DNA of 64,000 nucleotides from Rapana venosa (taxonomy: Eukaryota; Mollusca; Gastropoda; Neogastropoda; Muricidae). The notes beneath the pieces were generated by a model, which searched no databases, had not been told where the DNA came from, and saw only the letters and a program-made list of their open reading frames with translations. The stretch covers positions 9,728,164 to 9,792,163 of the forward strand of contig CM054153.1 in assembly GCA_028751875.1 (NCBI GenBank). Direction: 5' to 3'. Below are positions 50,657 to 60,966 of the stretch, in pieces (position 1 is the stretch's first letter; each line of letters begins with the position of its first letter). Position numbers and translations under genes: made by a program.

Positions 50657-51440
50657 TGGCCCAGGCCAAAAGCTGTGTCAGTTATTGATGTCAGCTAATT
50701 GCAAAGGCCTACACTAAAATGTTATGTTGTAAAATGTTGTTTTGAGATTGCCTTCAGCCATGACAAGCTCTTAACATAACAACCTGCACTCTCCTTTAAA
50801 GGAGAAAAAATCCTCTGAAGTCGGGGTATGGCTACCTATACAGGCTGCACACCGGTATTTAAAAAATCACTCTTTTCCTTCTGTTTTTGTATGTGACTCT
50901 TATATTCATACCGCACATACTAAAGCATCCACAGAAATAAAAACCACTTTTTGTGAAAGACTAGCCTCATGCGATTTTGAACAAATTTGGTAGGTTTGAA
51001 ATTTTTTAATTTTTCAGCAAACACTGTAACCCCTCAGTCCTTTGTTGTCTGCTAGCTTCCTTACTGCAATATGCATGCGCAGGGTCAACACTGTAGGAAT
51101 ACAGGCAATCCTCATTTGATGATTGTTTCCAACTTCCTCGTGACTACCTGGTATTGCTCTATGTCCTCAATCCCCAAAACAAGTGCAAAGTCCATTTTTT
51201 CATACTTAAAAATATCTGTGAAAATAACCAACATTTTTGGGGGGACTCGCACTCTATAGAAGATACTACATGACCCCCAAATTAATACAGTGTGCAGCCT
51301 ATATGGCTAGGTACTTGAAAAGAGTCATACACACAAACTTCTCATCCAGTGTACTTCCCATCTCACAGTGATTTCTGGCTGGGATGAGCGAGTCAGAGTG
51401 CATGTTCTGGGTGACCCCCAGGGTGTAAAGCTGGGGAATG
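50657..51440 (+). mobile_element. Second copy of the 7423-type SINE, split by a TIR element
   Basis: Matches 7425-7755 from GGCCCAGGCCAAAAGC to GTAAAGCTGGGGAATGCACA. It is interrupted at 50841-51300. It is followed by an A/T-rich tail (AAATAAATAATT). Confidence 0.85.
50841..51300. mobile_element. 460-bp TIR transposon nested in a SINE
   Basis: The inverted ends AGGCTGCACAC (50842-50852) and GTGTGCAGCCT (51290-51300) extend imperfectly to about 20 bp. The uninterrupted SINE at 7597 shows the target. Flanks CTATA and ATATGG allow a TATA or CCTATA duplication, depending on the exact end. No coding sequence. Confidence 0.8.
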
Positions 51441-51524
51441 CACAACAAAATAAATAATTAATAAATAAAATAAAAATAATAAATAAGCCAAGTTTATGCA
51501 GCATCTAGTATGATTACAAAGTGG

Positions 51525-51730
51525 ATGGTGACTGTTTGCGTGCCTTGGCTTCAGTACAGTCCCCCACTTCACCCAGCTGTAAATGGATACCTGCCCTCTT
51601 TAGGGTCAGGGAAGGTAAAGCCGCGAGGGAGAGGAGATGGGTGCCACCCTGGATATGCTGGCCCCTGGAGAAGCTGAGGTCTCTGGTCTCTGCTCCCCTA
51701 CAACCACACAGGTTATGGGACACCTTTACC
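51525..51730 (+). repeat. 5S/tRNA-type SINE, head lost
   Basis: Retains the GGATGGTGACTGTTTGCGTG boundary of the 5S-like segment, TTCACCCAGCTGTAAATGG and GGGAAGGTAAAGC. Confidence 0.65.
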
Positions 51731-51839
51731 TTTTACATCAACTACGAGACCCTCTATTGATCAAATAACAGCTCTTCTTCTCTCCTCTCCTAACTTCTCT
51801 TATTGGGTGGGATGTGTAGTTCCCTTCAATCTGTGCTTG

Positions 51840-52275
51840 TAACTCTGCAGGAGGTCTGCCTGCTGATCTCAGCTGACACACTCAAGTTTCAGAGCAGCTC
51901 TTGAAAAAATTCATTTAGTGCATGCAAGATGCCAGAAAATATTTGTCACATTTGCTTGAAACAAAACCAAAAAAGCAGAATGGAAGAGAAAATAAACAAG
52001 AGAGAGAGAGAGGGGGGGGGGGGGGGGGGGAGACAGACGAAGAGGATAGACAGAGGAGGGGTAGGGAGACAGAGATAAAGAGAGAGAAGAGAGAGAGAGG
52101 AGAGAGAGAGAGAGAAGAGAGAGAGAAGAAGGAAAAGACAGAAACAGGGAGTGATAGAAAAGAGGAAATTTCTAGCACAGAATTTCCAGAAGGTGGGGAT
52201 GCTGTTTATACTTGGAGAGCCCCCGGCATCCCCACGGGGGCTGGCAATGACCGCTCACTTGGTGGTGCAGCCAAA
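51840..52275. repeat. Family E repeat with GA/poly-G microsatellite
   Basis: Includes (GA)n-(G)n-(GA)n at 51999-52135 and the block CAGAATTTCCAGAAGG plus GGCATCCCCACGGGGGCTGG (52178-52245). The same block occurs at 53143-53235 and, inverted, at 32235-32300. Confidence 0.6.
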
Positions 52276-52838
52276 TGAAAAGAAAATAATGAAGCTCCTT
52301 TATTGTTGTTTTGTTGTTGCTGTTATCATAAACGCATTAACAAATTTCAGTAGCAAGAAAGAGCTGTGGATGGTAAAGCTACTTGTCAGTGTTTCTAAAT
52401 GAGGCGATATGCATAATTTCTTACTATGCATATTTTTTCCAGAAAAAAACAACACATCCTCCAAACAAACCATTCTTGTCAGATACACTCAAAGCCTTTA
52501 GTTCACACTTGGTTTTTTGGTGGTGTTGTAGTGTTTTTTTTTATTTTATTGAAATCTGAGTACATTTCCAAAAGGTTTTGTTAAAAAATAATGTAAATAC
52601 TGCATTTTGCTGTAAAAAGACATAAAAACGAGCTACAAATGTCAAAATAAAAAAAGCTTTTTAATATAAAAGAGCACATTGAAATGCATAGGCTTGTCAA
52701 AACTGTCTTGAGCTGATGATACACCAACCTTCAATCTTCTTACTTGTAACCCGCTGGCCACAGAGGCCATATCAGGGCTGATATTCAAGGCTGGGAATGA
52801 ATATCACACACACACACACACACACGTATATATATAGG

Positions 52839-53240
52839 GACGGAATAGCTCAGTGGTCGGAGCACTCGCTTTCCCCCAGCCAAGTTAAGCAGCGTCGAGC
52901 GTGGTTACCACTTGGATGGGTGACCGTTTGCGCACCTTGGCTTCAGTACAGTTCCCCCAGTTCACCCAGCTGTAAATGGAAACCCGCCCTCTTTAGGGTC
53001 AGGGAAGGTAAAGCAGCGAGGGAGAGGAGATGATGGCCGCCCTCAAAATGCTGGCCCCTAGAGAAGTGAGGTCTAGAGAGAGAAGGAAAAAGACAGAAAC
53101 AAAAGGAAATGGGGAAGGTGATAGAAAAGGGGAAATTTCTAGCATAGAATTTCCAGAATGTGGGGATGCTGTTTATATTTTGAGAGCCCCTGGCATCCCC
53201 ACGGGGGCTGGAAATTTATCGCTCAATTAGTGGTGCATAT
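52839..53240 (+). mobile_element. 5S/tRNA-type SINE joined to family E fragment
   Basis: Best head of this family: GGGACGGAATAGCTCAGTGG, then AAGTTAAGCAGCGTCGAGCG and ACTTGGATGGGTGACCG, close to the 5S rRNA internal promoter. The body TTCACCCAGCTGTAAATGG follows. The end runs into the family E block. Confidence 0.75.
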
Positions 53241-53267
53241 ATATCTAATATATATAAACACACACAA

Positions 53268-53274
<7 letters not shown>

Positions 53275-53302
<28 letters not shown>
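53275..53302. repeat. (TA)n microsatellite
   Basis: About 14 TA units between CA-rich flanks. Confidence 0.9.
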
Positions 53303-53308
<6 letters not shown>

Positions 53309-53774
53309 GCACACTGATAGTTATAAGAGATAAAAATAGAGAGGAGGAGATAGAAGCTAATTCAAATGCAAATACATATTAGAACCACACTCAAATGCTA
53401 ACACAAATTCAAATACAAGATAAAGCAATCAAATCACCGTCTATGACTAGCACAATGAAAAATTATCAGCATGTTAAAATCTGAAAGAATTATCAACACA
53501 AGGCAGCAAATTTGACATGAAACTTTGCTGAAGATACAAAACATACTTCTTAAAGCATTTACACCTTTTTCAAGAGACAGTTGATATAAAAAAAAAGAGT
53601 TAAAATTGTTTAAAAAAAGAAGAGAGAGAGAGAGATGGGGAGGGAGGGAGAGGGAGAGAGAAAGAAAGAAAAGAAAAAAAAGAAGTAAAATGAAAACATT
53701 AAATTTCAGTAAAATTATGTAAAATCAACAAGAAAATGGAAGAAAAGGAATGGACACTTAACATCAGTACTGAC

Positions 53775-54072
53775 TCCGCTCCCCTGAAAATCCTTTGGAT
53801 GAGACTATAAACTGCAGTCTTGTGTGCAAAAACATGCAGAACATCTTGCGCACACTTTTAAAAACCTGTTCTGCCTTTCGGATGAGTAGGCCATTGTGAG
53901 CCAGTTGGAACTGCTGACAAAAGTTTAAAGAAACGCATGCACACAGGCGTTGTTTTTAGACACCATCCCCGAAGTCAGAATGCAGCTAGCTTAATGAGGG
54001 GTAAACTGTTGCCTACACAAAAATCGTATCATTGGTGTACCTTGAGAGTTCCAGCCAAGGAATGGAGCAACA
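53775..54072 (+). repeat. SINE family A
   Basis: Carries GATGAGACTATAAACTGCAG, CATGCAGAACATCTTGCGC and the CCAGCCAAGGAATGGAGC end. Confidence 0.7.
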
Positions 54073-54431
54073 AAATGTAAACACCAGCACATACCAATAA
54101 AATAGCAACTTTACGTATGGTATTGAAAAAAAAAAGGAATGTAGCAGAATATGTCCACAAAATGGCAATTCACATTTTATACCTGAACACCAGGATGTAA
54201 TACGTAATGCAATAAAAAGACAATAATCATCAGTTATTTCACACTTGATGTTTGAACGCTGGGACTGAAGCAACAGAAAGACCATTTACACCTTCAGACT
54301 GAATTTGAACACAAGGATACGACCTTGTACCAAAAAACGAGGCAGTTTTTGCATATTAAGATCACGCTTGAACACCCGATTATAACTTTGTGCCCCCCAC
54401 CCAAAAAAAAAGAAGCAATTTTACATATTAA

Positions 54432-54690
54432 GATAGCTCAGTGGTCAGAGCACTCCCTTTCCCCAAGCCAATGTTAAGCAGCATCAAACCTGGTTACAAA
54501 TTAGATGGGTCACCGTTTGCGTGCCTTGACTTCAGTACAGTCCCCCACTGTACCTGCCCTCTTAGGGTCAGGGAAGGTAAAGCAGCGAGGCAGAGGAGAT
54601 GGGCGCCACCCTCGATATGCTGGCCCCTGGAGAAGCTGAGGTCTCTGATGCCTCACTCCCCTACAATCTCAAAGGTTATGGGAACACTAC
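54432..54690 (+). repeat. 5S/tRNA-type SINE, diverged copy
   Basis: Has TAGCTCAGTGGTCAGAGCAC, a decayed 5S-like segment (GTTAAGCAGCATC, AGATGGGTCACCG) and the AGGGAAGGTAAAGCAGCGAG body. Confidence 0.7.
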
Positions 54691-55203
54691 CATACAACTT
54701 TGTGCCCCCAAAATGGCAATTTTACATATAAAGATCATGTTTAAACACCGGGATACAACCTTGTGCCAAAAAACTGGCAAATTTACACGTTAGAACACCA
54801 GAATGTGATGTATTGCAATGATATGTTTACACAATAAGGTTTCATATAATAATATCTGAAAACAGACCAAAATTATGATGGACAATCAGCAATAAAAAAA
54901 ATGGAAGCCATAGGATGAGATCTTCAGATTATTTCTTTGTGCTGCCACATAAGGGAGATCATCATAACTTTAACCTGCAAATGCTGAAACTTCAAAAGCT
55001 GAAACTTCAAATTCTGCGTACAATTTCTTGGACCCAGCCACAGCAGTTTAGAGTAAACTGTCTGTCAATGCTCTACTGTCAGTCTAGGCTCTGGCGAAGA
55101 GAATTCATGGGTCTCTCTTCCGCTTCATGCGATGTAAGCTTTCATCGGTAGTATGTGGAGGAGCGAGTTTTTTCTCACACCTCCATGCATAGACATGTAT
55201 GTA

Positions 55204-55465
55204 CCGTAAAATCCCTAGCAAACGCCCACCCCCCCTGTGCACTGATTTAGGGCAAAATTGGGGGGTGGGCGTTTGCTAGGGATGGACCCCTTTGCAGAAA
55301 GTAATTTTTGTGCTCAACGGTGTAATTGAGTGAAAACAAACCCCGAAAGCATGTAAGTTTCGTGTGAGTAGAAGTGAAGGAAAAAAGAAAAAAAAGCGAC
55401 TTTGAGACAAAGAAGGCCAACAAGGACAATCATGAGAGAGAGAGGAGAGAGAGAGAGAGGAAGAG

Positions 55466-55504
<39 letters not shown>

Positions 55505-55516
55505 GAGAGAGAGAGG

Positions 55517-55566
<50 letters not shown>

Positions 55567-57655
55567 AGGTCTTGGTGAAAAGAAAATGGAGCATGATTCT
55601 GATCATTCATATTTATAAAGTAAAAAGAAAATCGCCAGACCTTTGCAAGGACAAACAATAAGAACACAATTCCGGGAAAAAGAAACTTGGTCAAATGTCG
55701 AAATGTCAACACCAATGAAGTCCTTTCTTTCTGTACAGGGAAAAAATTACACAATCGTCTTTGGAAATGAAACGTCAAACTGAACTTGGATTTTGTCTTC
55801 AAAAGGCCCAATCTTTCGGAGAAAGAAAAACCCACAAACAGAAAAAAAAGAAACAGAAATTCAAAAAAAACACGAACAGCACTCATTAACACATGAACTC
55901 ATCTTGCTAACTGCCTAGCTGGGGTAAACAGGTTCAGTCTTAGTACCGGTACTTATTCCAGTCCCTCAAAGTCTGCATCGGCGTCGCTCTCATCCAGGTT
56001 GTCGTCCTGGGCCCCGTCTCCTCACTCTCTGGCTCTTCTGGACCAGGTGCATTGCCATCAACACAAGGCAGGACAGCGCCGATCTCGTCCGGAAACCATT
56101 CCAGCACTTCGTCGTCCTCAGATCCATCCATGGCATTGGATATGGCGCACCTCAGGAGCGATTTAACATCGTTTCGGGTCGAATGTTGTCCCAAGCCCTG
56201 CTGACCCAGTTGATGACGTCTTGTCTGGTGGCCTGCCTGAGGTTGCCAGCAGCAGTCGGTGGCCTAGGTTCCCTCATCCACTCCACCCAGCAATCTCTGA
56301 TGGAGTCCTTAAAAGGCTTGGCAAGAGCCACATCCACTGGCTGTGCCAAAGGGGTGCAGCCTGCAGGAATGAACATGGTGTTCACTTGCTGCGCTTGGAG
56401 TGCGTCCCTGACTTCCTGAGTCCTATGGGCACTGTAACAGTCCAGAAGCAGGAGGCGGCGTTCGTCGGATGGCCCAAGGACACGCTGAATCCAGGCAATG
56501 ATGGTGTCTCTGGTCATCCAGCCATTGGCTGTCGCACATACACGAACATTGTCTGGCACTCTCAGCTGCAAAAAAACCCGGGGTGGAATGTTCCCATTTC
56601 TCTCTAGCAGGATCACAAAAGCTGGCAATTTGGTTCCATCCGCTGCCGCCGTAAGTGCCACCGTGAAGCCTCGTTTTTCAGCCTTTGTGCTCTTGATTCT
56701 AACTTGTTTGGCACCTTTCTTGTTGTTGGTACAGGCTGGCATCATGTCAAACCGGACCATCGTCTGATCCATGTTCATGATGTTGAACAGAGGATAAGCA
56801 TGGCGATGACGTAGTCGCAGAACGTTCTGTCGGAACTGTAGAAGTTGATCCTCAAAGTCTGCAGGGACCTTTTGGCTTGAGCTGGTTCTCTGTCTACAAG
56901 ACACCAAGTGACGCTGTTTCCAACGACTTAACCACATGTCTGATGCCAAGAAGCCCACCACATTGAAAGCACCTGCCAGTTCCATCGCTTTCCGTTGTAA
57001 GTCCTTGTTTCGCACTACCCTGCCTTCAGATCTTTCATCTTCCAGATAACGCAGCACACCTTGGTCGTCATGTTCAGATCTAACTGCTGGTCCTTCCGAC
57101 AGTTTCCGTTTTTGTTTGTCTTTTCCGTACTGCTGTTCAAGTCTATCTCTGTTTTCACTCCATTCCCTGATCCTCTTCCTATCCACAGAAAATTCACGGG
57201 CACACTCCGAAACATTCCCACATGCTTCGTTATCCAGATACTGGAGGGCTTGCAATTTGAAAGACACAGTGTAAGACTGTCTCTTCGGCATTTTGCAAAA
57301 ATAGCACAAAGAGATTCAAGAACCAACTTCCGGCCACCAGGAAGTGTCCTCAAAGTACCGGTAGGTCACTGACAGACAAAAGACGTCAGTGGAAAAAGCA
57401 TGACGTAATTTTAATTCACTTTGTCGGGGATGGGTGGGAGTGAGGAGAGGGGACAAAGAATAAGAAAAAAGGAAAGAAACACGAAAAGGTAAAGGGGAAA
57501 AAGATGACTGCACAAATCTTAGTGAAAGTGAGCCTAGTCTCTTTGAAAAAAGCAGGGTGGGCGTTTGCTGGGTAGTTACCCCTGTGCACAACTTTTGGCC
57601 CAAGTGGGGGGGTGGGCGTTTGCTAGATGGTGGGCTTATGCTAGGGATTTTACGG
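55204..57655 (-). mobile_element. pogo/Tigger-type DNA transposon, 2.45 kb, near intact
   Basis: Flanked by TA (55202-55203 and 57656-57657). The termini CCGTAAAATCCCTAGCA and their complement are identical over 17 bp, followed by similar subterminal GGGTGGGCGTTTGCTAG repeats in several copies. It carries one transposase gene on the minus strand (57291-55940) with a single frameshift. A GA microsatellite (55434-55560) lies in the 3' non-coding part. Confidence 0.93.
55940..57291 (-). pseudogene. Tigger/pogo transposase, one frameshift
   Basis: Encodes the DDE transposase of the surrounding element, which would cut and paste DNA at TA sites. From the ATG at 57289-57291 the frame reads a helix-turn-helix (SYTVSFKLQALQYLDNEACG, then VDRKRIREW), a CENP-B-like second DNA-binding part (SDMWLSRWKQRH) and a DDE catalytic domain. 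The acidic residues are visible in NMDQTMVRF, LLLDCYSAHRTQEV and AQPVDVALAKPFKD. The frame stops at 56152. An indel near 56165 moves the C-terminal part (LLRCAISNAMDGSEDDEV) to another frame, ending at 55940. Apart from that the gene is open, so inactivation is recent or is a sequence error. Minus-strand orientation matches NCBP1 by chance. Confidence 0.9.
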
Positions 57656-57714
57656 TACTAGAAAAGTACCCCTCACCCCCATCCCACCCCTAAAAGTGTA
57701 TGAAGTTTATTATT

Positions 57715-57995
57715 CTTTTATTTCGAAAATAATGAAATAAGCACTTAGATGCTTTTTTACATCCAGTCCCCATATGTATGCAGTTTTGTCAATTTTGTCA
57801 CCCGTTCTCACTGACATACAATGGCCTACTCTTTCAAAAAGCTGAACAAGATTTAACATGTGTGCATGATGTTCTGGGTGCGTTCGCTTACGAGGCCTTG
57901 GTTTATAGCCTCATCTGAAGATCTTTTGGGGAGGGTGGAGTCTGCACTGATGTTAACTCCAGGGGAAAATATCCCCTTCACCGGGATTTGAACCC
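57715..57995 (-). repeat. SINE family A with tRNA B box
   Basis: The complement of CCGGGATTTGAACCCGGG (57979-57996) gives a canonical GGGTTCAAATCC B box, with a potential T-arm stem. The rest is family A to the A/T tail at 57715. Confidence 0.75.
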
Positions 57996-57997
57996 GG

Positions 57998-58442
57998 GTT
58001 GTCTGCTGTCTAGCTCTCCACAGAGTATACGTGTCAAGTCTTCATCCCCGCCACACCTCTCCAGTTTTTGGAGAATATTTTTTTGTCCAGTGTGCTTCGA
58101 CTGTTGAGTCATTAATAACATCCACACAGTTTCACAGGCAAGCAAAATGTTTACCACACTACAACCAGAAAATCTCCTCTGAAGAGAGCTGTTCAAAATG
58201 AGGAATGAATCCCTGAGAATCTCGGAGCCTTCCTTAATTAATGCCACACGAAGATGTCATACTCATACCTATGAAATTCTTCTGAAATCAAGCCTCCCCC
58301 TGCCAAACATTTGTGAAAAAAATCCTGAGAACAAAATTCATACACAGTTCATGTCACAACTCAGTTTTTGACAATTGCAGGTGAAAATTTTAAATCCTCA
58401 ATACCAAGACTATTTTTCATGGTGTAACAAAATTTTCACACG

Positions 58443-58488
<46 letters not shown>

Positions 58489-59387
58489 AAACAACATACA
58501 AGCAATCAAAATCCATGACAATTATGCCATCTGCAAAGCACTTGCAAAATGTGGGGTTTTTTTAAAAATGCACCCAAACTCACTAATTATACATATGTGC
58601 CCCAAAAGTATGCATACAAACACATTCACTCACATACACATGTGCACTTGATCATTGGATTTCAAATGTGATACACATAAATTCTCTCTCTCTTTCTCTC
58701 TCTCCAAAATGTTTACCCTTTTGGGGGGATTTTTCCTTTTTTGTGTGTGGAAAAGTCCCCATGAAAAGCACACGAGTACTGATCTCTCTGCCTCATGACT
58801 TTAGAAGGCGAGAAAAAAAGAAAAAAGATACAAGAAGCACTGGAGATACGAAGTACCTGAGACAGATATAAGGCAAGAGGCTCTTCACTCTTTGAAGTCA
58901 CTCTGTAGATAAATCATACACCTTTGGCAGCTCTAACATCACAAAGTGTCGTGTTGCATGCCTGGCTACAGCCATTTTCAGGGTTGTTGTTTTTTCCAAA
59001 ATGATGGGACACTACTCAGGCTGTCACATCAACCATTTCTCTTGATCAGAGTTCTTTGCCTTTAAAAATAGTTTACTTGTCACTTGTCCTTTGTGTACAC
59101 ATTTTTCTTTTGCTCTTCCTTTTCATATCTGTCAGTAGTTTACTGAGAGTTATGCTTTTTGTTTCTCTATAGCTCAAAAGAGTTAATGGGAATAAACCAC
59201 AGTGAATTTGTGAATCTGAAACAGCCATTTCAGCTATATCGTAAACTGTTTCCTCGAAATGGAAAATTATGCTGGCACATAAGAAGTTTCATTCTTTTTG
59301 TCAGTTAAGCTGGCAGCCGGTACATTCTTCAATTCAAACCTGATCTGTGTGGTTGATGAAATGTTAGCAGGAGTGAAATCAATCCAT

Positions 59388-59423
<36 letters not shown>

Positions 59424-59740
59424 TGGATGAGCTGAGGGAGTACTTACACCTTCTGGAGGCAAGCATGCGAGTGTGCCACTTCCAACAAAACACATGATAA
59501 AGATACAGACAAAATCATTTGCCACTATTAAAAAGCTCAAACACGAAGGATCGAAACAGACTCCTGCAACTAACTCTAATGTGTGTTAATAGCTTGAGCT
59601 AAAACATGACCCGAAATATACTGTGACACCATTGTGTTTTTAACCGTTTTTCTTCTCTCTCTCTTTTCTTTTTTTCTTTCTCTAACTTAAACTAGCACAA
59701 ACTATTTCTCAGTGATATTTTATTTTCAAATCAATTCTTT
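57998..59740. other. Intergenic sequence with (TA)n and (GT)n repeats
   Basis: (TA)n at 58446-58487, CT-rich at 58682-58704 and (GT)n at 59391-59419. No gene is supported. The part nearest 59740 could be 3' UTR or downstream flank of the next gene. Confidence 0.5.
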
Positions 59741-59879
59741 TTATATCAACTAATCTAACACACAAATGGGTAGGACATTCCAAAAACAACAAAATCCAAA
59801 CCCAAAAACAACCCAACAACAACAAAACTGGCTGGGCCGAGCGGGTGACCACTCTCCTCCTCCTCCTCCTCCTCCAGCT

Positions 59880-60262
59880 TTACACAGTGTGGGTGGCTGC
59901 AGTCTGGCCGCAGCCCGCACACTCCCGTGCAGAGTAGCCCCACCCCAGCTGCTCCACACACACGGCATCCTCGGGGTGGGGCCAGCTGCCTCCTTCTCCG
60001 TGCACGCAGCTCTGAGCGTGCTGCACAGTCACCACACCACCAGCCTCCTCCTCCTCCACGCCTGCCGCCCCGTCGCCGGCCATCAAGCCCCCCAGCGTGA
60101 AGCCGATGACCATCAGCACAAAGGAGCTGACCAGGACTAAGCCACCCCCCACAGCCCCGGGGCCAAAGGCCCAGCTGTACCGGATGTCCCTCTCCGGCAG
60201 GTTGTGTCGCAACGTGTCGATTTGTTCCGCGCTCCAGGCAACACTCGCGACGCCACACACGC
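59880..60262 (-). CDS. Claudin-like gene, terminal coding exon
   Basis: A 383-nt GC-rich exon ending in TAA. It encodes the end of helix 3, the second loop and helix 4, then about 65 tail residues including a GVEEEEAGG run. The C terminus THTV lacks Ser/Thr at position -2, so it is not a standard class I PDZ ligand. Confidence 0.6.
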
Positions 60263-60932
60263 CTGCAGTACAAAAAACCAGGAAAGTTAGCATATATACA
60301 TAGTAATGATAAGTTATACGTAAGGAAGGATCGATGATAACAATAACCAATAATGGCGATAGTAATATCAGTAAAGATGACGACGGTGATGATAAGGTAT
60401 GGAGGCTAACATACCCTGCCCTGGAAAGCAAGAAGTGTGAGTTTGAATCCCGTTTAAGCCCCACACACACTCCCTCACCCAGCGCCCCCCCTATGATGAC
60501 CATCCACTAGACCTGAGATGATCAACCAAGTTCCTGTGTGCAACATACATTCAAGGCATGTAAAAGAACCCACAGCAACAAGAGAGCTCAAAAAAATTAT
60601 GTCTGAAAAACAACAACCCCACTCTGGTAAGGAAACAAATACATGTACATAAACATGAAGATGAGAAATTGGGGGTGGGGTCGTGGTGGTGGTAATAAAA
60701 GGGTGATGCCACTCTTGTGGTGATGTTTGCTCTCCCAGGGGAGAGCAGCCCAAATGTAATGCAGAGAAAATCTGCTGTGACTGCTGAAGGTGGTATAAAA
60801 TACAATCATGGCGGTGATGATGATGATGATGGTAATGCCGACAACTATAATAATACTATATACAGTATCAATGCAAATCATGGCACTTTGCTTACATCTT
60901 TTACTCTGGCACAAGTGGGTAGTGTACACACA

Positions 60933-60966
<34 letters not shown>

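Noticed and set aside
52839..52945. A 5S rRNA gene
   Set aside because: Only about 50 bp resemble 5S. The ends do not, and the segment is embedded in a SINE with other copies.
55314..55892. A 192-codon minus-strand frame with Leu/Ser repeats
   Set aside because: It covers the GA microsatellite in the non-coding end of the pogo element.
59755..60273. A 172-codon minus-strand frame over the claudin-like terminal exon
   Set aside because: It is the wrong frame; the splice phase from the upstream exon and the transmembrane pattern select the other frame.
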